In this document: one piece after another, positions 17,069 to 26,324 of the stretch
Position numbering within the stretch: position 1 is the stretch's first letter
How the letters are laid out: every line of letters starts with the position of its first letter
Source of the DNA: Bradyrhizobium sp. CSA207
GTDB taxonomy: Bacteria; Pseudomonadota; Alphaproteobacteria; Rhizobiales; Xanthobacteraceae
Assembly: GCF_029051685.1 (NCBI RefSeq)
Contig: NZ_JAACFT010000041.1
Location: forward strand, 1 to 64,000
Direction: 5' to 3'
DNA length: 64,000 nucleotides
The notes under the pieces: generated by a model
What the model was told of the DNA's origin: nothing
Databases searched by the model: none
Seen by the model: the letters and a program-made list of their open reading frames with translations, nothing else
Translations under genes and position numbers: made by a program

Positions 17069-20000
17069 ATGGCCCTTACCGATATTTTCATCAAGCGTCC
17101 GGTCCTGTCGGTCGTCGTCAGCCTGCTGATCCTGCTGATCGGCCTGCGCGCTGCGATGGTGCTGCCGATCCGGCAATATCCGAAGCTTTCGAACACGGTC
17201 ATCAACATCACGACCGTCTATCCCGGCGCGTCGGCCGACCTGATCCAGGGCTTCATCACCACGCCGATCGAGCAGGCGGTCGCTTCCGCCGAGGGCGTCG
17301 ACTACATCACCTCGTCCTCCGTGCTCGGCACCTCGACGATCCAGGTCTACATCAAGCTGAACTTCGATCCGAACCAGGCACTCACCGAGGTGCTGGCCAA
17401 GACGAACTCGGTCAAATATCTGATCCCGAAGGAATCCAACGACCCGATCGTCACCAAGACGACGGGCCAGACCACGGCCGTGATGTATCTCGGCTTCTCC
17501 TCGGAGGAGCTGTCGGGCTCGGCGATCTCCGACTATCTGACGCGCGTGGTGCAGCCGGTGCTGTCGACCGTCGACGGCGTTGCGTCGGCCGACATCCTCG
17601 GCGGCCAGACCTTTGCGATGCGGCTGTGGCTCGACCCGACGAAGATGGCGGGCCGCAACGTATCCCCGGCTGACGTCTCGGCCGCGATCGCCGCCAACAA
17701 CTTCCAGTCCGCCGCGGGCCAGACCAAGGGCTACCTCATCGTCTCGAACATCTCGACGAACACGGGTCTCACCGACGTCAACCAGTTCAAGAAGTTGATC
17801 GTCAAAGCCAAGGACGGCGGCTTCGTGCGGATGGAGGACATCGCCACCGTCGAGCTTGCCGCCCAAAGCACGGATGCGAGCGTTGCCTTCAACGGCGAGC
17901 ACGCGATCTTCATCGGCGTGCAGGCGACCCCGCAGGGCAACCCGCTGACGCTGGTCAAGGGCGTGCGCGCGCTGTTCCCCGAACTCGAGCGCAATTTGCC
18001 GCCGTCGATGAAGATGAAGGTCGCCTACGATTCGACCAAGTTCATCCAATCGTCGATCGACGAGGTGGAGAAGACGCTGGGCGAGGCCGTGATCATCGTG
18101 ATCGTGGTGATCTTCCTGTTCCTGGCGTCGTTCCGTTCGGTCATCATTCCCGTCGTCACCATCCCGTTGTCGATGATCGGCGTTTGCACGCTGATGCTGG
18201 CGCTGGGCTTCAGTTTCAACCTGCTGACCCTGCTCGCCATGGTGCTCGCGATCGGTCTCGTCGTCGACGACGCCATCGTCGTGGTGGAGAACATCCATCG
18301 GCATCTGGAAGAGGGCAAGACGCCGGTCCAGGCATCGTTGCAGGGCGCGCGCGAAATCGTCGGTCCCGTCATTTCGATGACGATTACGCTCGCCGCCGTG
18401 TACGCGCCGATCGGCTTCCTTGGCGGCCTCACCGGCTCGCTGTTCCGCGAATTCGCATTCACGCTCGCGGGTTCGGTGATTGTGTCCGGCGTGATCGCGT
18501 TGACGCTGTCCCCGATGATGTGCTCGGTGCTTTTGAAGAACACCGAAGAGGGCCGGTTTGCAAAGCTGGTCAACAGAGTGTTCGGCGCCACGACGCGCTG
18601 GTACGGCCGCAGGCTCGACCGCTCGCTCGACTACAAGGTCATCACCGGCCTGTTCGCGGTGACGATCCTCGGACTGGTCGGCTTCCTCTACATGCACACC
18701 TCGAAGGAGCTGGCGCCGGAGGAAGACCAGGGCATCGTGTTCGCGGTGACCAAGGCGCCGAAATACGCCAACATCGACTATGTAGATTTCTACGGTGAGA
18801 AGCTCGACAAGGAATTCGAGAAATTCCCCGAAACCGATCTGCGCTTCGTGCTGAACGGCATCAGTGGCCCGCAGGGCGGCATCGCCGGCATGCTGCTCAA
18901 GCCCTGGGACGAAAGGAAGCGCTCCTCTATTCAGCTGAAGCCGCTGGTGCAGGCCGAGCTCTCCAAGATCGAGGGCGTGCAGGCCTTCGCGTTCAACCTG
19001 CCGCCGCTGCCCGGCGGACCGGGCGGCCTGCCTGTGCAGATGGTGATCAATTCCACCGCGGGATTCCAGACGGTGTATGAGCAGATGGAGAAGCTGAAGG
19101 ACGCGGCGCGCAAGAGCGGCATGTTCATCGTCTCCGACAGCGATCTCGCCTACAATCAGCCGACAGTGACGGTGAAGGTCGACCGCACCAAGGCCCAGGA
19201 TCTCGGTATCAACATGCAGAACGTCGGCAGCGCGCTCGCGGTGCTGCTCGGCGGCAACTATGTCAACCGCTTCAACCTCGAGGGCCGTTCCTACCAGGTG
19301 ATCCCGCAGGTGCCGCGCGGCAAGCGGCTCTCGCCGGAATCGCTCGGCGGCTTCTACGTGACGACCAACACCGGCCAGCAGCTTCCGCTGTCGACGGTGG
19401 TATCGATCGAGACGAAGACTGCCCCGAATTCGCTGACCCGCTACAATCAGCTCAATTCGGCGACCTTCTCGGCGGTGCCGATGCCCGGCGTGACCGTCGG
19501 TGCGGCGGTCGACTTCCTCGAAGGCGAGGCCAAGAAGCTGCCGCAGGGCTTCAGCCACGACTATCTCGCCGACAGCAGGCAGTATGTTCAGGAAGGCAAC
19601 CAGCTCGCGGTCACCTTCGGCTTCGCACTGGTCATCATCTTCCTGGTGCTGGCGGCCCAGTTCGAGAGCCTGCGCGACCCGCTCGTGATCATGATCTCGG
19701 TGCCGATGGCGATCGTGGGTGCCCTGATCCCGCTGTTCTTCGGCATGGCGACGATGAACATCTATACCCAGGTCGGTCTCCTCACCCTCGTCGGCCTGAT
19801 CACCAAACATGGCATCCTGATGGTGGAGTTCGCCAACGAGCTCCAGGTCAACGAGCGGCTCGACCGCCGCTCGGCCATCGAGATGTCCGCACGCATCCGC
19901 CTGCGGCCGATCCTGATGACCACGGCGGCGATGGTGACAGGCCTGATCCCGCTCCTGACCGCGACCGGTGCGGGCGCGGCCAGCCGCTTCTCGATCGGCC

Positions 20001-20164
20001 TCGTGGTCGTCGCCGGCATGTCGATCGGCACGCTGTTCACGCTGTTCGTGCTGCCCGCGGTCTACGTGGTGCTGGCGACCGACCATCGCGCGGTTGCCGA
20101 TTCCGAGCGGAACACGCAGGTCGCCGACCTCGACATCGCCGGCAAGGCGCTGCGGCCGACCTAG
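17069..20164 (+). CDS. RND multidrug efflux transporter (HAE1, AcrB/MexF-like)
   Basis: 1031 residues, the normal length. It opens MALTDIFIKRPVLSVVVSLL, with twelve predicted membrane helices and two large periplasmic loops. Helix 4 carries the proton-relay pair in VLAIGLVVDDAIVVVENIHR. The second half has VGLITKHGILMVEFANELQV and the conserved RLRPILMTTAAMVTGLIPLL. It exports hydrophobic drugs or metabolites by proton antiport together with the adaptor gene 68 bases upstream. A 1029-residue frame antisense to it is a codon-bias shadow. Confidence 0.96.
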   Translation: MALTDIFIKRPVLSVVVSLLILLIGLRAAMVLPIRQYPKLSNTVINITTVYPGASADLIQGFITTPIEQAVASAEGVDYITSSSVLGTSTIQVYIKLNFDPNQALTEVLAKTNSVKYLIPKESNDPIVTKTTGQTTAVMYLGFSSEELSGSAISDYLTRVVQPVLSTVDGVASADILGGQTFAMRLWLDPTKMAGRNVSPADVSAAIAANNFQSAAGQTKGYLIVSNISTNTGLTDVNQFKKLIVKAKDGGFVRMEDIATVELAAQSTDASVAFNGEHAIFIGVQATPQGNPLTLVKGVRALFPELERNLPPSMKMKVAYDSTKFIQSSIDEVEKTLGEAVIIVIVVIFLFLASFRSVIIPVVTIPLSMIGVCTLMLALGFSFNLLTLLAMVLAIGLVVDDAIVVVENIHRHLEEGKTPVQASLQGAREIVGPVISMTITLAAVYAPIGFLGGLTGSLFREFAFTLAGSVIVSGVIALTLSPMMCSVLLKNTEEGRFAKLVNRVFGATTRWYGRRLDRSLDYKVITGLFAVTILGLVGFLYMHTSKELAPEEDQGIVFAVTKAPKYANIDYVDFYGEKLDKEFEKFPETDLRFVLNGISGPQGGIAGMLLKPWDERKRSSIQLKPLVQAELSKIEGVQAFAFNLPPLPGGPGGLPVQMVINSTAGFQTVYEQMEKLKDAARKSGMFIVSDSDLAYNQPTVTVKVDRTKAQDLGINMQNVGSALAVLLGGNYVNRFNLEGRSYQVIPQVPRGKRLSPESLGGFYVTTNTGQQLPLSTVVSIETKTAPNSLTRYNQLNSATFSAVPMPGVTVGAAVDFLEGEAKKLPQGFSHDYLADSRQYVQEGNQLAVTFGFALVIIFLVLAAQFESLRDPLVIMISVPMAIVGALIPLFFGMATMNIYTQVGLLTLVGLITKHGILMVEFANELQVNERLDRRSAIEMSARIRLRPILMTTAAMVTGLIPLLTATGAGAASRFSIGLVVVAGMSIGTLFTLFVLPAVYVVLATDHRAVADSERNTQVADLDIAGKALRPT

Positions 20165-20178
20165 ATTTTGGCGAAATT

Positions 20179-20388
20179 CTAACGCTTTACTAGGCGGGCC
20201 TTGTCCAAGTCCAGCGACGCGGCGACAGTCGCCATCGGCAATTGCTCCGCGTCGCTTGATGGACGCCGGTATCGCGTCTCCTTCGAGAAATCTACTCCGA
20301 CAATGTGATTTTCCTCAAGCCAGCAGGTACTAGATGTCTTCCGCCTTGCCGAGCATTCGGCGACGGAAAATTGGAGCGCCGGGCCGTC
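20179..20388 (-). pseudogene. fragment of an unrecognised gene cut by the IS
   Basis: A minus-strand frame reads CWLEENHIVGVDFSKETRYR then DAEQLPMATVAASLDLDKAR and stops at 20179. It is cut exactly where the IS inverted repeat starts (20389). No family was recognised and no convincing start is left. Confidence 0.3.
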
Positions 20389-20513
20389 AGCTACTTTCCG
20401 GCGCAAAATTCGGCGGCCTTGTGAGGCAGCCAGAATCGCTTGGTGTGGCGAAAACTGCAAGGTCGAACGGATTGGCGTTGACTTGAAGCGGCAGCATTGA
20501 TTCATTCTTATGA

Positions 20514-20858
20514 ATGATTTGTGAGCGAGCCCTTCAAACGCGCGAGAAGCTTGTCGGCAAGCTGCCGGTCACCGGCGAGCTGCTGCGCGGCTCGCTGCTG
20601 GAGCGCACCGTTCGTCACAAGAGCGGCTGCCCGAAATGCGCGCGCGGCGAAGGGCACCAGGTGCATGTCCTGACGGTGAGCTATGCGGGTGGACGCGTGC
20701 GCCAGTTCAGTGTGCGGCGTGAGCGCGTTGCCGAGGTGCGCCGCTGGCTGGAGAATTACCAGAAGCTGAAAGACGCGATCGAGGCGATCTGCGAGTTCAA
20801 TCACGACCTGTTGCGCCCTGATGCGGCTGTGCCGCGGGGGAGGAAGAAACGTGATTGA
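20514..20858 (+). CDS. small IS-associated protein (DUF6788-like)
   Basis: 114 residues. TREKLVGKLPVTGELLRGSL is followed by a Cys-containing strand region (GCPKCARGEGHQVHVLTVSY) and VAEVRRWLENYQKLKDAIEA. This is the shape of short proteins that accompany some bacterial transposases and other mobile DNA. Function unknown. It overlaps the beginning of the transposase frame by about 40 bases. The exact start is uncertain because no good ribosome site is visible. Confidence 0.55.
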   Translation: MICERALQTREKLVGKLPVTGELLRGSLLERTVRHKSGCPKCARGEGHQVHVLTVSYAGGRVRQFSVRRERVAEVRRWLENYQKLKDAIEAICEFNHDLLRPDAAVPRGRKKRD

Positions 20859-22263
20859 GATGCGCAGAGCGCAACTGAGCTTCGGCGACGGCTTGATCGC
20901 CGGGGAAGTGAGCGATCTTCGCGAAGGTTGGATGACCCATGCTGACCGGGTTCTGGCGGATGAACAGATCGTCCGTGCGGTGTACGAGGCGCTGGCGAGA
21001 CGACATCCCAAGAGCCGCAGTCGTGGTCGGCTGGGCGCGCCGGCCGAGGTGGTGTTGCGGTTGTTGATCCTGAAGCATGTTCGCAACTGGAGCTATCACG
21101 TGCTGGAACGCGAAGTGCGCGCCAATCTGGTGTATCGCGACTTCACCCGTGTGGGCGGCGGCAAGATGCCGGACGCCAAGACGATGGGGCGCTGGGGCCT
21201 GGCTGTGGATCCGGAGACAATCAGACAGATCCACGACCGGATCGTGCAAATCGCGCAGCAACAAGGGGTGACGCAGGGAATGCGTGTGGATACGACGGTG
21301 GTGGAGACCAACATCCATTACCCGACCGACAGCACGTTGCTGGGTGACGGGGTAGGGTGCTGATCCGCACCATGGAGAAGGTCACCGAGATCGCGGGCGC
21401 GGCCGGAACCAAGCTGCGCGACCGAACGCGAAGCGTAAAACTGCGGCTGCTCGATATCTCGCGGATTGCGCGTGCCAAAGGACCGCTCAATCACGAGAGG
21501 CTCAAGCAAGGCTACCGTAAGCTATTGAACTCGACGAGCCGAGTGGTGGGGCAAGCGAAGCGCTTCTCCCATGAGATATCAACCGGCGTGAAGCGGGCCA
21601 GGGGCATCTTGAAACGGCTGGCGCTGCAAGGCTTGCGGCAGGAGCTGGAAGCGATGATGCCGCTGGTGCGGCAGGTGATGCGGCAGACCCGGCAACGCAT
21701 CTTCCACGGCAACACGCGGACAGAGGACAAGCTCTTCAGCGTGTTCGAGCCCTCGACGGAGATCATTCGCAAGGGCAAGGCCGGCAAGCCCAACGAGTTC
21801 GGCAAGATGGTCAAGCTGCAGGAAGCCGAAAACCAGATCGTGATCGACTACGAAGTCTATGATCGGCGGCCGAGCGATTCGGACCTGTTGATCCCTGGCC
21901 ATCGAAATCCATCAAGCCAAGCTCGGTCGCACGCCACGTCTGGTCGCGGCAGATGCCGGGTTCTATTCCGCCAGGAATGAAGCCGCGGCGAAGGCGAGCG
22001 GCGTCAAGCGCGTCTGCATCCCCAATCGTTCCACCAAGAGCGTCGCCCGCAAGCGCGAGCAGAAGAAGCGTTGGTTCCGCAACGGCCAGAAATGGCGGAC
22101 CGGATGCGAGGGGCGCATCAGCGTCGCCAAACGGCGGCACGGGCTCGATCGCTGCCGCTACAAAGGCAGCGCCGGAATGAAGCGCTGGGTCGGGCTCGGC
22201 GTTGTCGCCGACAACCTCATCAGCATCGGTCGCATGATGGAACAGCAGTCACTCCAAAGGTAG
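20821..22263 (+). pseudogene. ISNCY-family transposase, two frameshifts
   Basis: Frame 1 runs to LGDGVG near 21355 (RRAQLSFGDGLIAGEVSDLR, HVRNWSYHVLEREVRANLVY, MRVDTTVVETNIHYPTDSTL). Frame 2 continues LIRTMEKVTEIAG to SDLLIP near 21895. Frame 3 gives EIHQAKLGRTPRLVAADAGF, SVARKREQKKRWFRNGQKWR and ends GLGVVADNLISIG. Together they form a complete DDE-type transposase (VDTTVVETN, AADAGF and the late R/E-containing helix), but two indels inactivate it. Confidence 0.8.
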
Positions 22264-22540
22264 TCCACTTCCAGCGCAATCTTGGCCTCACATCGCCCCG
22301 CCGCCCCCCGCGGGGGCTTCTTATTGTCTTGCATGGTTGACCGCGTCCTTCAAAACCGCGATTTTGCGCCGGAAAGTAGCTAGGGGCGCGCTCGGCTCCG
22401 TCCGGCGGTCGTTTTCCAGGCGGGTCCGCAGGCGCTTGGATGTCCGGATGGCGCCGAAACATCACCCCAGGCCGCTCTCGGGCAGCGACCGCAAGGCTCT
22501 GACAAAGGGGCTTGGTAAATCCAGTCGCTGTCTATATGGG

Positions 22541-22627
22541 CTACTCGCCGGCATCGCGCAGCGTCACCATCCTGCGGCCGTCGACCTCAATCGGGTCCTC
22601 GAAAGGCCGCACCCAGCCCGCCTTCAT
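22541..22627 (-). pseudogene. truncated small hypothetical protein
   Basis: Starts at an ATG overlapping the stop of the next gene upstream (TGATG) and reads KAGWVRPFEDPIEVDGRRMV TLRDAGE, then stops. Related rhizobial proteins known to me continue after this point with a helical segment, so the copy appears truncated at 28 residues. Confidence 0.45.
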
Positions 22628-22800
22628 CACGTTCGCTTCACACGGTCCGCAATTACGCGTTCAACTTCGAGATCCGTCAGGTGATCGGCCAACCTCGTGA
22701 AAAGCTCTCGTTTCTGCGGGTCGGTGGCCAAGTCGCGGATGAGGGCGCACTCGGCCGCATCCGTGCGGAGCTTTTCCAACTGAGCCTGCATGTCTTTCAT
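22627..22800 (-). CDS. small conserved hypothetical protein
   Basis: 57 residues from ATG 22800 (MKDMQAQLEKLRTDAAECAL, then KRELFTRLADHLTDLEVERV). It is mostly helical with heptad-like leucines, a type of short soluble protein frequent in Bradyrhizobium. Its stop overlaps the start of the 28-residue remnant, so the two were a pair. Function unknown. Confidence 0.6.
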   Translation of the reverse strand: MKDMQAQLEKLRTDAAECALIRDLATDPQKRELFTRLADHLTDLEVERVIADRVKRT

Positions 22801-22915
22801 TGCGGCTACTCCGTTCCTTGAGCGGAACCGTATAGCCAAGGTGTGGATGCGAGCTGAGTGTCGAATTTTCTAGGCTCAGGTCGCCGGACCTACGCAAGGT
22901 CCGAACGCCTCCAGC

Positions 22916-22958
22916 GGCCCCGGCCTCCAAGACTCTAAAAGCCCCCATGGCCGGGGCC
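22916..22958. other. 10-bp perfect inverted repeat (hairpin)
   Basis: GGCCCCGGCC at 22916-22925 pairs with GGCCGGGGCC at 22949-22958 across a 23-base loop. It lies between the small minus-strand gene and the AbiE operon end and could end transcription, though no T tract follows. Confidence 0.4.
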
Positions 22959-23075
22959 GTTCTTAAAGGTCCTTCGATAGACCCATGCCATCGATAGACC
23001 CTTCGACGTTCCAATTGAAATTCGGCCGAACCCCCGCCCTGCCAAACGAACCGCGGCTCCATTCCGACATGGTCC

Positions 23076-23990
23076 TCACTTAAGAACTGCGATCAACTGA
23101 GCCACAAGCTTTTCGCGATCTGCGGCACGCAGCTTATCAAGATTGATCTGCTTCCATCGGACTGCGGGAAGCTCTGCCGCTCCATCGACGCCCAACAGAG
23201 CCCAATCTGGCTTCCCGCACTTGAATCCGATCAGAAATTCCCGATGCTCCTTCGGCATCTTTCCAGATACCGCGGCGATCAAGTCCTCGCGGGCCTTCAA
23301 TAGCTCATCGAGCGAGACCGGATCTGCAGTCATACCCTCGAAGCCGTGCTCGAATTCCTGGCGGATATCCTTTCGCCGCGGCACCACAACCTCCGAAATG
23401 GGCCGGTCATGGCTGATGAGATAGACGATGAAAGCGCGCCTCAGGTCGTCGCTAATGCCCTCGTTCGCCAGAAGATCGCGGATGTCAAAAAGATCGCGAG
23501 GATGTTGGCGGTCAAGGGCGGCGACGATTTTTCCCGCGTAGAGGTCGGAAAACGAGACGACTTGTGTCTCCGCAAAACCAAAGCTCTCCTCGACGTTCGA
23601 AAGCACGGATCGCATCTCGGGATCGAAGACGCAGCCGCGAAGGACGGGAGTGACTTCGATCTTGATCTGGGTGTCGGTCCTCTGAAGTATCAGCTTGGTA
23701 ACGATGCCTTCCGCGCGGTTCACGACCTCATTCACCTTGACCCCCGGAATTCCCTTGCCAATGGCGACAGCCATTCTTTTCATGCCCGCATCGATCGCGG
23801 CCAGCGATTCCGGTCGGCCGGCGACGGGCAGGTAGGTCAGGTCGATGTCGACTGACAAACGCGGCATATCGCGCACGAATAGATTGATCGCAGTCCCGCC
23901 TTTGAGAGCGAAGTCCGTTTCCGCCGCAACGAATGGCAAGGTCTCGATCAGCAGCGCAACCTGATGCCGATAGCGTTCAGATAGGGGCAC
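23076..23990 (-). CDS. abiEii: AbiEii-type nucleotidyltransferase toxin
   Basis: 304 residues from a GTG start. The nucleotidyltransferase signature is clear: FALKGGTAINLFVRD then LSVDIDLTYLP (GG..DxD pattern), followed by the AbiEii-type IKIEVTPVLRG and SFSDLYAGKIVAALDRQHPRDLFDIRDLL with its conserved Lys and Asp. Such enzymes are type IV toxins that modify RNA; characterised relatives add nucleotides to tRNA. The start overlaps the antitoxin stop by 14 bases, the normal AbiE operon layout. Other fragments of this gene lie at about 48130-48370 and 61792-61816, so this is the only intact copy in the window. Confidence 0.88.
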   Translation of the reverse strand: MPLSERYRHQVALLIETLPFVAAETDFALKGGTAINLFVRDMPRLSVDIDLTYLPVAGRPESLAAIDAGMKRMAVAIGKGIPGVKVNEVVNRAEGIVTKLILQRTDTQIKIEVTPVLRGCVFDPEMRSVLSNVEESFGFAETQVVSFSDLYAGKIVAALDRQHPRDLFDIRDLLANEGISDDLRRAFIVYLISHDRPISEVVVPRRKDIRQEFEHGFEGMTADPVSLDELLKAREDLIAAVSGKMPKEHREFLIGFKCGKPDWALLGVDGAAELPAVRWKQINLDKLRAADREKLVAQLIAVLK

Positions 23991-24828
23991 TGAGATCCTC
24001 CGGCACGGTGATCAAATATTTCGGATCGAGCCTTCCACCTTTCACCAGCATGCGCTTTCCTTTCCCCAAATCGACCTTGTCACGGTTTATTTGCTTCAGC
24101 CATGAATGGTTGTGCCGGTCGGCAAACCAGAAGAGCAGCCTTTTGACTTTTACGCTTCTGCAATCGTCCAGCAGCTTTTGCAGCTTGCGGGGACTGAGGT
24201 TGCGCAAGCCCTCAACAAGCATGTCGACCTGGTGGAAGCTCTCGCTATGCGGCAGCTCGTCGAGCAGTTCAAGCAACGCCCGTTCGGGCGATGAGATGGT
24301 GAGTGGCCATTCGCCCTCGCCCCATATCTGCTTGAATGGTCCTGCCTGGAATTCATCGGCAGCTGCGCCGGTATTGTTCTGGACATTCCACGCGTCGTTC
24401 TTGAGCTCCTTCGTCACTGGATCGGCTTTGAAGAGCGTTGTGCTCTTGCGGAAGGTGAAACGCTCTTTGAGCGGAAGCTTGGAGAGCCATCCGGGCGGAG
24501 CATCGGGACCATACAGATAGACGACGGGCGGCCCTTCAGCCCGGAGGTAGTGCGAAAAACCTTGCAATTCGAGCGCGGTTCGCCCTCCGACGACCAGTGG
24601 GTGCTCAAGCAGCGTCTGAAGCGATATGACCGCCTTCTGCCATGTCAGGGTGCCGAGCGGGCGTTTGAAAGTTCCACGCGTTGGCTGAACCAGCCAGCCA
24701 GCCGAGACATATTGGCTGCGCAAGCCTGTCGAATAGCCGTGCTTCGTCATCCACCCGGCATCGACCAACAGACCTTCCGGGAGGGTGTGTTCAAGGAAGT
24801 TTAGCTTTCCGCCAGAATACTTAGCCAT
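23977..24828 (-). CDS. abiEi: AbiEi-type antitoxin, copy 1
   Basis: 283 residues from ATG 24828 (a TTG nine bases upstream is in frame). The N-terminal wHTH-like part (LLVDAGWMTKHGYSTGLRSQ YVSAGWLVQPTRGTF) matches the AbiEi_3 N-terminal domain. The rest includes GGRTALELQGFSHYLRAEGP and SSPERALLELLDELP, the AbiEi core. The protein neutralises the AbiEii toxin and represses its own promoter. A second near-copy (60942-61805) differs mainly in the N-terminal half, the last 100 residues being almost identical. Confidence 0.88.
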   Translation of the reverse strand: MAKYSGGKLNFLEHTLPEGLLVDAGWMTKHGYSTGLRSQYVSAGWLVQPTRGTFKRPLGTLTWQKAVISLQTLLEHPLVVGGRTALELQGFSHYLRAEGPPVVYLYGPDAPPGWLSKLPLKERFTFRKSTTLFKADPVTKELKNDAWNVQNNTGAAADEFQAGPFKQIWGEGEWPLTISSPERALLELLDELPHSESFHQVDMLVEGLRNLSPRKLQKLLDDCRSVKVKRLLFWFADRHNHSWLKQINRDKVDLGKGKRMLVKGGRLDPKYLITVPEDLSAPI

Positions 24829-24968
24829 ACTGAGCAATATAGCACTATGTCAAACCCCCTACAAGTTTATAGATTGGTAAATTTGCTAAGCCAGACTATG
24901 TAGAAAGCTCATAATCAAAACCTGCCCGCCAGGTCACGCCAATCACATTCGATCTCCAATCCGCCACC

Positions 24969-25918
24969 ATGGGTGAAGCGAAGCGAAACAGGGAAGCCGT
25001 CTTAAACGGGCCGTGTCCATGCGGTTCGCAGAAGACGTCGCGTCTCTGTTGCTTCAACGGGCAGGGCTGGCACAAGCCGCCCGCTGCCCTCGGACTTAAA
25101 GCGCTGCCTGCCACGGGACAGGTCGAAAAATGCTACATGAAGGAGCTGGGATCCTGCGTTGCACCCATCTCGGCCGAACACATCATTTCGGATTCCGTCT
25201 GTCGCGTATTGATGGGTGACGGTGAGTTTTCGATCTCGGGCGTTCCGTGGCTGGAGGCGGGCGAAACGAAGATCATGGCGCCACCTCAGGCAAAATGCCT
25301 TTGTACCAAGCACAACAGCGTACTGAGCCCGCTCGATGCCTCCGCCCATTACTTCTTTGTGTCGCTCAAATCGTATTTCGACCATGATGCCGGTTCACGA
25401 CACGCCATTCTATCCGGGCATGACCTCGAACGCTGGGTTTTGAGAACCGCCAAAGCAGCAGCCGTGTCCCGGAACCTGGCACGCGGAAGACAACGACTGT
25501 CGGGTGCGTTCTCGCGGGATGAGGCAATTCTCGACATGCTTGACGACCACCCGGCATTGGCCGGAAGGGGCAGGGCTCTACTGCACCATGAACACGGGCG
25601 ACATCGCGGAAAACATACCGCGCTTTCAGTTCCAGCCCGCTGACAGATGACCGTGACGAAATCAAAGCCTTGGCGATTAACATCATGGGCTTTCGCTTCG
25701 AGTTGCTGCTCGAAGCGCCTGATCTGAGCAAGCATCCATCCTTGATCGGTGCAAGATATCGACCGAGCCGAATCCTGATCTCGTATCCAACATCAACAAA
25801 TTGGGTGACACTGAGCTGGGAGGACGGCAAAAAACATGAGGAATTGACCGTCCGATGGCTTCAACGGCGCCGCGAGCCGCAGACCCGACACTTGGCCGAG
25901 AAGGTCGCCGAGAGATGA
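24969..25918 (+). pseudogene. SEC-C / HNH-like protein with one frameshift
   Basis: It begins MGEAKRNREAVLNGPCPCGS with a SEC-C zinc motif (CPCGSQKTSRLCC). Next comes a Cys/His cluster EKCYMKELGSCVAPISAEHI.. CLCTKHNSVLSPLD, like the C..EH..C..HN core of HNH nucleases. A one-base change near 25565 ends this frame at 25643, but an overlapping frame continues GLYCTMNTGDIAENIPRFQF to 25918 as the evident C-terminus. It could be a nuclease-type defence gene; the nuclease idea is inferred. It diverges from the AbiE operon. Confidence 0.55.
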
Positions 25919-25952
25919 TGTGCTTCTTGCAATTCGTCGGTCAAAAGCTCAT

Positions 25953-26324
25953 TCACGACGCTTGGCTATAGGATGACTGCTTCCCCGCGAGCATGAGGAT
26001 GAAGAGCTCGTCGAACGTGTTGTAATACGCCCGGTCCATGAACTGCCGGACCGTGAACTTCACCTTCTCGAGCGTCGTCGACGACGTCACCTGGAACGCC
26101 ACTCGGTCGTGGTCGTCGCCGAGATCAATACCGGGAAAGTTCTTCTGCTTCCGATTCGGATTGGTAAGGTGCGCGAGGTTGTAGACTGATTTCAGGATGG
26201 GGATGAAGGCGTCCTCCAGCGCCAGGTTGATGTCAGTCCGCCCCTGGGAGGTCGCAAGCTCAACCTGAAAGATGATTCGGCTGACCACGTCCCGGAGCTC
26301 GTTCTCAACCTCGAGCTGCCTCAT
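25953..26324 (-). pseudogene. SMEK-domain N-terminal fragment (defence NTPase remnant)
   Basis: 123 residues match the SMEK domain: INLALEDAFIPILKSVYNLA, then NFPGIDLGDDHDRVAFQVTS and the Lys-rich helix LEKVKFTVRQFMDRA, ending FILMLAGKQSSYSQ. In full-length proteins SMEK is followed by a STAND-type NTPase or other large modules often tied to phage defence. Here a stop comes right after the domain, so only the recruiter part is left. It could still make a stand-alone domain. Confidence 0.6.

Larger units (their letters stand above)
20389..22381. mobile_element. insertion sequence (ISNCY-like), about 1993 bp, with 21-bp inverted repeats
   Basis: A perfect 21-base inverted repeat, beginning AGCTACTTTCCGGCGCAAAA, lies at 20389-20409 and, inverted, at 22361-22381. 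Between them are a small DUF6788-like ORF and a transposase broken in three frames. The element is therefore complete in outline but inactive. No target duplication was evident at the immediate flanks. Confidence 0.8.

Noticed and set aside
16997..20086. 1029-residue open frame antisense to the RND pump
   Set aside because: It is His/Arg/Asp-rich, has no domain, and mirrors the strongly biased third codon positions of the real transporter gene.
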